From the NCBI GenBank assembly GCA_027487485.1, contig JAIYDN010000070.1, positions 62,001 to 126,000 of the forward strand: a DNA stretch of 64,000 nucleotides. The letters run 5' to 3'. Below the pieces are notes generated by a model that saw only the letters and a list, made by a program, of their open reading frames with translations, did no database searches and was not told the origin of the DNA. This document shows positions 59,424 through 64,000 of this stretch, in pieces. Within the stretch, counting starts at the first letter, position 1. Each line of letters opens with the position of its first letter. This DNA comes from Planctomycetaceae bacterium (lineage in GTDB: Bacteria > Planctomycetota > Planctomycetia > Pirellulales > Pirellulaceae). A program made the translations under genes and the position numbers.

Positions 59424-59437
59424 GTTTCACGATAAAC
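59424..59437. promoter_or_regulatory. parS-like site upstream of parA
   Basis: GTTTCACGATAAAC matches 12 of 14 bases of the parS core GTTTCACGTGAAAC and lies 19 bp before the parA ATG. A weaker 10/14 match (59347-59360, minus strand) lies 64 bp further upstream. No better parS was seen in the window. Confidence 0.5.
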
Positions 59438-59455
59438 CGATCAGAGCGAAATCCT

Positions 59456-60202
59456 ATGGCTCGCGTTTTTTGCATCGCAAATCAGAAAGGTGGCGTCGGA
59501 AAAACGACTACTGCCATCAATCTTGCTTGCGCTATGGCGAAATCCGCCAACAAGACGCTAGTGATTGACTTGGACCCGCAGTGCAACGCAACCAGTGGAA
59601 TGGGGCACGAACCAGCGGCGCGACATCCGCTACTCATCGACCAACCCATTCGCGACAGCATTCTCGCGACTTCGCAGCCCAATCTCTTTCTGATGCCAGG
59701 TTGCCGTTCCTTTCAAGACGTGGATCGGCTGGCAAAAGGTGACATAACGCAAGGTGCCATGATCCAGCAGCATCTGGAAGCAGGCATGGGTGGATACGAT
59801 GCGGTATTTATTGACTGCCCCCCATCTCTGGGCGAGCTGACTCAAGCGGCCCTGGCCTCGAGCACCGAAGTCCTGATGCCAATCCAATGCGAGTATTACG
59901 CGATGGAAGGCCTGACTCAAATGATTCACGTTATCCGAGACGTGATGAAGAAACAGCCGGACCGCCTTACCTTTGGCGGCATCCTGCTAACGATGTACGA
60001 CCCTCGATTCGAACTGACGCATGAAGTGGACAAGGAAGTACGAGAGTTTTTCGGAGATATTGTTTTTGATACGGTGATCCCCCGCGATGTTGCGATCAGC
60101 GAAGCGCCTAGCTACGGACAAAGCGTCCTTGGCTATGCACCTCGTTCGCGCGGCACTCGCGCTTACATTGAACTTTGCATGGAGGTTTTAGAACGTGACT
60201 AA
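59456..60202 (+). CDS. parA: Chromosome partitioning ATPase ParA (Soj type)
   Basis: A 248-residue P-loop ATPase without the N-terminal DNA-binding domain of plasmid ParA. The deviant Walker A is CIANQKGGVGKTTTAINLA, Walker A' VIDLDPQCNATSG and Walker B-like DAVFIDCPPSLGEL. ParA moves ParB-parS complexes over the nucleoid to segregate chromosomes. It starts at ATG 59456. parB follows with an 8-bp overlap (GTG 60195). A parS-like sequence lies right upstream. No dnaA, gidA or gidB gene is visible here, so closeness to the origin cannot be judged. Confidence 0.95.
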   Translation: MARVFCIANQKGGVGKTTTAINLACAMAKSANKTLVIDLDPQCNATSGMGHEPAARHPLLIDQPIRDSILATSQPNLFLMPGCRSFQDVDRLAKGDITQGAMIQQHLEAGMGGYDAVFIDCPPSLGELTQAALASSTEVLMPIQCEYYAMEGLTQMIHVIRDVMKKQPDRLTFGGILLTMYDPRFELTHEVDKEVREFFGDIVFDTVIPRDVAISEAPSYGQSVLGYAPRSRGTRAYIELCMEVLERD

Positions 60203-61370
60203 AGATAGAAGACTTGGGCGTGGATTAGCGGCTCTTTTGGGAACTCCTGTCGATGAGGCAACCAACACCGAGGCGGACGGCGGCTCCAACCCAATGATTG
60301 CTGGCACGACTTACGCCTCCTCCAATTCACGGCCAACAGGCTCGATTCCGACGCCAACTTCGCCCCTGGCCAATCGAACGCCAGTTCAAGAAACGCCCGA
60401 AACGCAACTGAGCCGTACAGACACTATTCGCCAACTGGCCAACGACGCCCGAGCCAATCAGTCGCGCGGCAACATCTCGCCGATCACCTTCCCTGTTGCT
60501 CCCGTCAGTTCATCCAGCAGCCCGGAATCGGCTTCAGGATCATCTGCCAAAACCCTGGATCTGCCTGTCGGCATCATCGATGCAAACCCGTTCCAACCGC
60601 GGCGCCAATTCAACGCTTCCGAAATCGAGTCGTTGGCTGAATCGCTGAAAGAGCATCAGCAGCTCCAGCCGATCCTAGTTCGACGCGTGGGCGAGCGGTA
60701 TCAGCTGATTAGCGGTGAACGCCGGTTGCGTGCGACCGTCTTCGCCGGTCTGCCTACCATTCGGGCCGAAGTCCGCGTTGCCGACGACCGTTTGGTGGCC
60801 GAACTGGCCATCATTGAAAATCTTCAGCGAAAAGATCTGAACGCCATCGAAAAGGCGTTGTCCTTCAAGCGCTATATCACGGAGCATAAGTGCACTCAGG
60901 ACGAACTAGCTCAACGATTAAAAATCGATCGCAGTACCATCGCGAACATGATGCGTTTGCTTGAGCTGCCAGATATCGTGACCGATGCGGTTCAACGCGA
61001 TGAGATCACGGCCGGTCACGCCAAAGCCTTGCTCAGTCTTGGCAGCATCAAGGAGCAGGTAGCAGCCCTGAAGAAAATCCAAGAAGAAGGTTGGTCGGTT
61101 CGTGAAACCGAGGCGCAAGTGGCTGAAACGCTAGCAAAAGCCGCAGCCGACGAAGACGGAATTCTCGGTGCGTTACCTCGCCGCAAGGCCAGCAAGTCCG
61201 ATCAACTGGCATCGTTAGAACGAGACTTGAAAATGTCTTTGGGAACTCGAGTCGATATCAGCCAGACAAGCCGCGGGCGCGGCAAGATCACCATCCACTT
61301 TACCAGTGTGGAAGAGTTTGATCGTTTGCGTCATCTTCTTGCGAACGACCTAAAGCGAAAGGCTGCTTAA
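60195..61370 (+). CDS. parB: Chromosome partitioning protein ParB
   Basis: A 391-residue DNA-binding CTPase. The N terminus KDRRLGRGLAALLG is the ParA-stimulating segment (start GTG 60195). A long, Ser/Thr/Pro-rich linker of about 100 residues follows; family members usually have 30-50. Then the CTP/parS-binding core: IDANPFQPRRQFN, YQLISGERRLRA, then the HTH KCTQDELAQRLKIDRSTIANMMRLLELP, and AGHAKALLSL. The C-terminal dimerisation domain ends IHFTSVEEFDRLRHLL. The long linker is the one odd feature. Confidence 0.95.
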   Translation: MTKDRRLGRGLAALLGTPVDEATNTEADGGSNPMIAGTTYASSNSRPTGSIPTPTSPLANRTPVQETPETQLSRTDTIRQLANDARANQSRGNISPITFPVAPVSSSSSPESASGSSAKTLDLPVGIIDANPFQPRRQFNASEIESLAESLKEHQQLQPILVRRVGERYQLISGERRLRATVFAGLPTIRAEVRVADDRLVAELAIIENLQRKDLNAIEKALSFKRYITEHKCTQDELAQRLKIDRSTIANMMRLLELPDIVTDAVQRDEITAGHAKALLSLGSIKEQVAALKKIQEEGWSVRETEAQVAETLAKAAADEDGILGALPRRKASKSDQLASLERDLKMSLGTRVDISQTSRGRGKITIHFTSVEEFDRLRHLLANDLKRKAA

Positions 61371-61376
61371 GAGATT

Positions 61377-61643
61377 ATGTTGTTTAGCGAGCAGACGTTT
61401 CGATGGATTATTCAGGCCCTTGCAGTTTATGTTGCAATGCGGTGCTTGATGTCCCTTGCGAAACGTTTGCGCGAGCATTTGCAGGGATTGTTGATCGAGC
61501 ATGTGAAGCGTCAACAGATCGAATCGAAAAAGCGGAAACGCATCAATGAGTTGCGAGAGATGATTCGAAGGCGAAAAGCCGCGTCCGCCGCCGACGATGC
61601 TGCAGCCCAAGAAGCTCAAGAACAGCAGAAGCGGGCTGCCTAA
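61377..61643 (+). CDS. Small membrane-associated protein after parB
   Basis: An 88-residue protein starting 6 bp after parB. It has a hydrophobic N-terminal segment (IIQALAVYVAMRCLMSLA) followed by a very basic amphipathic helix (RLREHLQGLLIEHVKRQQIESKKRKR) and an Ala/Glu-rich tail. I recognise no family. Its place at the end of the parAB operon and its high charge suggest a membrane-anchored partner of the nucleoid or of ParB, but this is only inference. The coding reading is supported by its position and the absence of a conflicting frame. Confidence 0.6.
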   Translation: MLFSEQTFRWIIQALAVYVAMRCLMSLAKRLREHLQGLLIEHVKRQQIESKKRKRINELREMIRRRKAASAADDAAAQEAQEQQKRAA

Positions 61644-61777
61644 TCCATTTTCCAAGGCTTCCGAGAAAGCGGCTCAGCGGATAAAACACGGGAATGCAGA
61701 CGGATGTTCGATTCAATGTTGAATTCGAACGCGAAAGCAGAGGCTGGATAAAAACTATCAATCCTAATCCGAAACGT

Positions 61778-61826
61778 GAGTGAGGGACCTGCGGAATTGC
61801 CCCTCGCTGACGCGTTGGGTTGTGAT
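61778..61826. repeat. Dispersed repeat, copy 2
   Basis: Starts GAGTGAGGGACC and ends CCCTCGCTGACGCGTTGGGTTGTGAT, the same layout as 56741-56789: a GAGxGAGGGA arm, a CCCTCGCT arm and the tail GGGTTGTGAT. It lies between the parAB operon and the ferredoxin gene. A hairpin just before it (61706-61730, GTTCGATTCAA / TTGAATTCGAAC) has no T-run. Confidence 0.75.
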
Positions 61827-61866
61827 AACATAGGCGCCCGCCTAAATGCGAACCCGCCGAGAAATC

Positions 61867-62244
61867 ATGAGCACCCCAACGAGCAAACTTACCGAAGCAG
61901 CGCTTCAAGTCAAAATAGGCTCCTACACGCGGCACATTTTTTTGTGCGTTGGCGAAAGCTGCTGTTCTACAGAGCAAGGCGAAGCGGCTTGGACGGCGCT
62001 CAAAAGCGATCTGAAGGAGAAGAACCTGTCCCTTTCGGATGGCCCATCCGCCTGTTACCGGACCAAGACTGGCTGTTTGCGAATCTGTATGCAAGGCCCC
62101 ATTCTTGTTGTCTATCCAGAGGGTAATTGGTACGCGAATATGACGGCCGATCGCATTCCCGAATTTGTTGACCGGCAAATCGTTAAGGGCGAGCCCGTTG
62201 AAGAGTGGATCTTTGCCAGAAACCCACTTTCGCAAAACGATTAG
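61867..62244 (+). CDS. Thioredoxin-like [2Fe-2S] ferredoxin
   Basis: A 125-residue protein from ATG 61867. The fold and four cysteines match the thioredoxin-like ferredoxins: IFLCVGESCC, then CYRTKTGCLRICMQGPILVVYP, the GCLRxCxxGP signature around the last cluster cysteines. The earlier ATG at 61846 would add seven Arg-rich residues. It would transfer electrons in the cytosol; its redox partner is unknown, and no hydrogenase or nitrogenase gene is near. WYANMTADRIPEFV matches the C terminus of the family. Confidence 0.88.
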   Translation: MSTPTSKLTEAALQVKIGSYTRHIFLCVGESCCSTEQGEAAWTALKSDLKEKNLSLSDGPSACYRTKTGCLRICMQGPILVVYPEGNWYANMTADRIPEFVDRQIVKGEPVEEWIFARNPLSQND

Positions 62245-62430
62245 CATATAACCAAGATGCGGCCTCTTTTCTGACTTGGACGAAGCCTCATTCCGGTGTT
62301 CCAAAGTTTCCCTTTTGCGCTCGTCGAACTCGCTTTCGCCTCGTTCGCGTCGGTGACATTTGTGGATTATCATGTTTGTAATCTGTGCTTTCGTTGTTCG
62401 CGCCGCTACCAAAACCAATTTGCTTGAAAC

Positions 62431-64000
62431 ATGAATCCGTTCTCTCGACATGTCGCCATTGTTCTAGCGGGCTTGCTGATGGCTCAAGTTTTGCCCTGCT
62501 TGTTGCAATCTCAAACGGCAGTTGCTCAAGACTCATTCCCAGTTGCAATCCAAGTGGATGCTGGGAAATCCTTAGGGCCGTTGCGTCCCATCTGGCGATT
62601 TTTTGGAGCGGACGAACCGAACTACGCCTACATGAAAGATGGAAGCAAGCTGCTAGGGCAATTGGGTGAGCTTTCTCCGCAATCGGTATTTTTCAGAACG
62701 CACAATTTGTTGACGTCCGGTGATGGGACGCCTGCTCTGAAGTGGGGTTCGACGAACGCCTACACCGAAGACAGTCAAGGCAACCCCGTTTATGACTGGA
62801 CGATTGTCGATCGTATTTTTGACGCCTATCTCGCTCGAGGTGTCCGTCCGTATGTTCAAATCGGCTTCATGCCCAAAGCGCTATCTTCTAAACCAGATCC
62901 TTACCAGCACAAGTTCGGTGCTGGCGCTACTTTCGAAGAAATGTTTTGTGGTTGGGCTCAACCTCCGAAAGACTATGACAAATGGGGCGAACTTGTCTAT
63001 CAATGGACCAAACATTGTGTCGAACGTTACGGTGAAAAGGAAACGCTCACTTGGTACTGGCAAACTTGGAACGAGGCAGATATTCCCTATTGGAAAGGAA
63101 CTCCCGAGCAATTCTTCAAACTGCATGATGTAGCCATCGCGTCTGTCCGTCGCGCTTTGCCAGGTGCTAAAGTTGGTGGTCCGGATGTCGCGAACGGAGG
63201 GAGCGACTTTATGAAAGGATTTCTGAAGCACTGTGTGGAGGGAACGAATTACGCGACGGGCGAGAAGGGAACTCCGCTTGATTTTGTATCCTTTCATGCC
63301 AAAGGATCTCCTGAAGTCATCGACGGGCACATTCAAATGGGAATCAACAAACACTTGCAAGCCATTGAATCCGGCTTCCAATCGATTGCGAAATTCCCGC
63401 AGCTCAAGTCGCTGCCGATTATCCTTGGCGAATCCGACCCCGAGGGATGTGCGGCGTGCCGGGGGGATCGATATGGCTATCGCAATGGAACGATGTATTC
63501 GAGCTACACCGCCGCCAGTTTTGCGAGGAAGCACGATCTTGCCAACAAATATGGCGTCCATCTCGAGGGCGCTCTTACCTGGGCGTTCACTTTCGAAGAC
63601 CAGCCTTTCTTTGCCGGGTTCCGTCAACTGGCCAGCAACGGCTTGCCGTTAGCAACCATGAATGTGTTTCGCATGATGAGTCAAGTTCAAGGTGAACGAG
63701 TCTCTACAGAAAGCTCGCACGCGTTGAACCTGGAAGAGATGATCCAAAAAGGAGTGCGAGGAAGACCGGATGTAGCCGCCCTCGCAAGCCGAAGCAACAA
63801 ACAGATTACCATCATGGTTTGGCACTATCACGATGATGATATTGCAGGCCCTGACGCTGAGATTGAACTGAAACTTGACGGACTGCCGTTAAGTGCAGCG
63901 TCGGCTCAAGTGGCACATTATCGCGTGGATCAACATCACAGCAATCCCTACGACGCGTGGCGCCGAATGGGTTCCCCAAAAGAACCCAATGCAGAACAAT
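62431..64000 (+). CDS. GH39-type glycoside hydrolase (3' end outside window)
   Basis: At least 523 residues; the frame is still open at 64000. A signal peptide (VAIVLAGLLMAQVLPCLLQ, ending near AVAQ) leads into a TIM barrel: PLRPIWRFFGADEPNYAYMK, SPQSVFFRTHNLL, VYDWTIVDRIFDAYLARGVRP, YWQTWNEADIPYWKG with the acid/base Glu in NE, and PIILGESDPEGCAAC with the probable nucleophile Glu in GES. This layout fits GH39 beta-xylosidases and alpha-L-iduronidases. The visible end (ITIMVWHYHDDD) begins the C-terminal beta-sandwich. The enzyme would be secreted or periplasmic and act on xylan-like or algal polysaccharides. No sulfatase or transporter gene is visible beside it. Confidence 0.85.
   Translation, partial: MNPFSRHVAIVLAGLLMAQVLPCLLQSQTAVAQDSFPVAIQVDAGKSLGPLRPIWRFFGADEPNYAYMKDGSKLLGQLGELSPQSVFFRTHNLLTSGDGTPALKWGSTNAYTEDSQGNPVYDWTIVDRIFDAYLARGVRPYVQIGFMPKALSSKPDPYQHKFGAGATFEEMFCGWAQPPKDYDKWGELVYQWTKHCVERYGEKETLTWYWQTWNEADIPYWKGTPEQFFKLHDVAIASVRRALPGAKVGGPDVANGGSDFMKGFLKHCVEGTNYATGEKGTPLDFVSFHAKGSPEVIDGHIQMGINKHLQAIESGFQSIAKFPQLKSLPIILGESDPEGCAACRGDRYGYRNGTMYSSYTAASFARKHDLANKYGVHLEGALTWAFTFEDQPFFAGFRQLASNGLPLATMNVFRMMSQVQGERVSTESSHALNLEEMIQKGVRGRPDVAALASRSNKQITIMVWHYHDDDIAGPDAEIELKLDGLPLSAASAQVAHYRVDQHHSNPYDAWRRMGSPKEPNAEQ

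Noticed and set aside
61543-62451. 302-codon minus-strand frame over the ferredoxin gene
   Set aside because: Antisense to a clear ferredoxin and across a repeat; composition is not protein-like.

Overview
The window looks like chromosome from a planctomycete of the Pirellulaceae type. The evidence is the DUF1501 / PSCyt1-PSCyt2-PSD1 (DUF1549/DUF1553) pair, a cysteine-rich YTV-repeat protein, an rsmH with no division or peptidoglycan genes beside it, the DUF58-BatA-VWA gene set, lpxK (so an outer membrane with lipid A), and frequent ATGA/TAATG gene overlaps. I saw no insertion sequence, prophage, rRNA, tRNA or CRISPR array.

Layout. 1-4.9 kb: the end of an Hpt-domain gene and two hybrid histidine kinases (phosphorelay). 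5.0-10.7 kb: DUF58, BatA-like and VWA membrane proteins. 10.8-15.7 kb: a small membrane protein, moaE-moaA (molybdopterin), a small conserved gene with csrA, and nudix-corA. 15.8-18 kb: paired zinc-ribbon membrane proteins. 18-22.6 kb: a probable envelope-stress set (binding protein-OmpA fusion, membrane coiled-coil protein, PspA-like protein, PQQ beta-propeller). 22.7-29 kb: plsC-like, rsmH, an M16 peptidase, VOC and TerB-like genes.

29.3-35.1 kb is a compact operon with overlapping or abutting genes: an EctB-like diaminobutyrate aminotransferase, an adenylation-carrier-hydrolase fusion, a second alpha/beta hydrolase with a Cys nucleophile, and an Sfp-type phosphopantetheinyl transferase. 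This is a self-contained small-molecule or carrier-protein pathway with no condensation domain. 35.2-36.6 kb holds RDD and VanZ membrane proteins. 36.7-39.1 kb is an accessory island of toxin-immunity modules: a YwqJ-type deaminase with SUKH-3 immunity protein, a broken second toxin with a partner resembling EF-G domain IV, and a VapB-type antitoxin with a frameshifted vapC.

39.3-46.4 kb: DUF1501, PSCyt/PSD1, EF-hand and YTV cell-surface genes. 46.4-48.6 kb is mostly non-coding: a triple 127-bp repeat, flgM, and a strong candidate structured RNA of about 230 nt with its own promoter and terminator and with CsrA-site-like GGA loops. 48.7-64 kb: lpxK, a thioesterase, an S41 peptidase, a TPR-redoxin protein, miaB, repeat-rich spacer DNA, a second PQQ beta-propeller protein, parA-parB with a parS-like site, a small membrane protein, a 2Fe-2S ferredoxin and a GH39-type glycosidase cut by the window end.

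All family names come from reading motifs by eye. Starts were moved to internal codons where family length, a signal peptide or a Shine-Dalgarno sequence favoured it. RNA folds were done by hand.
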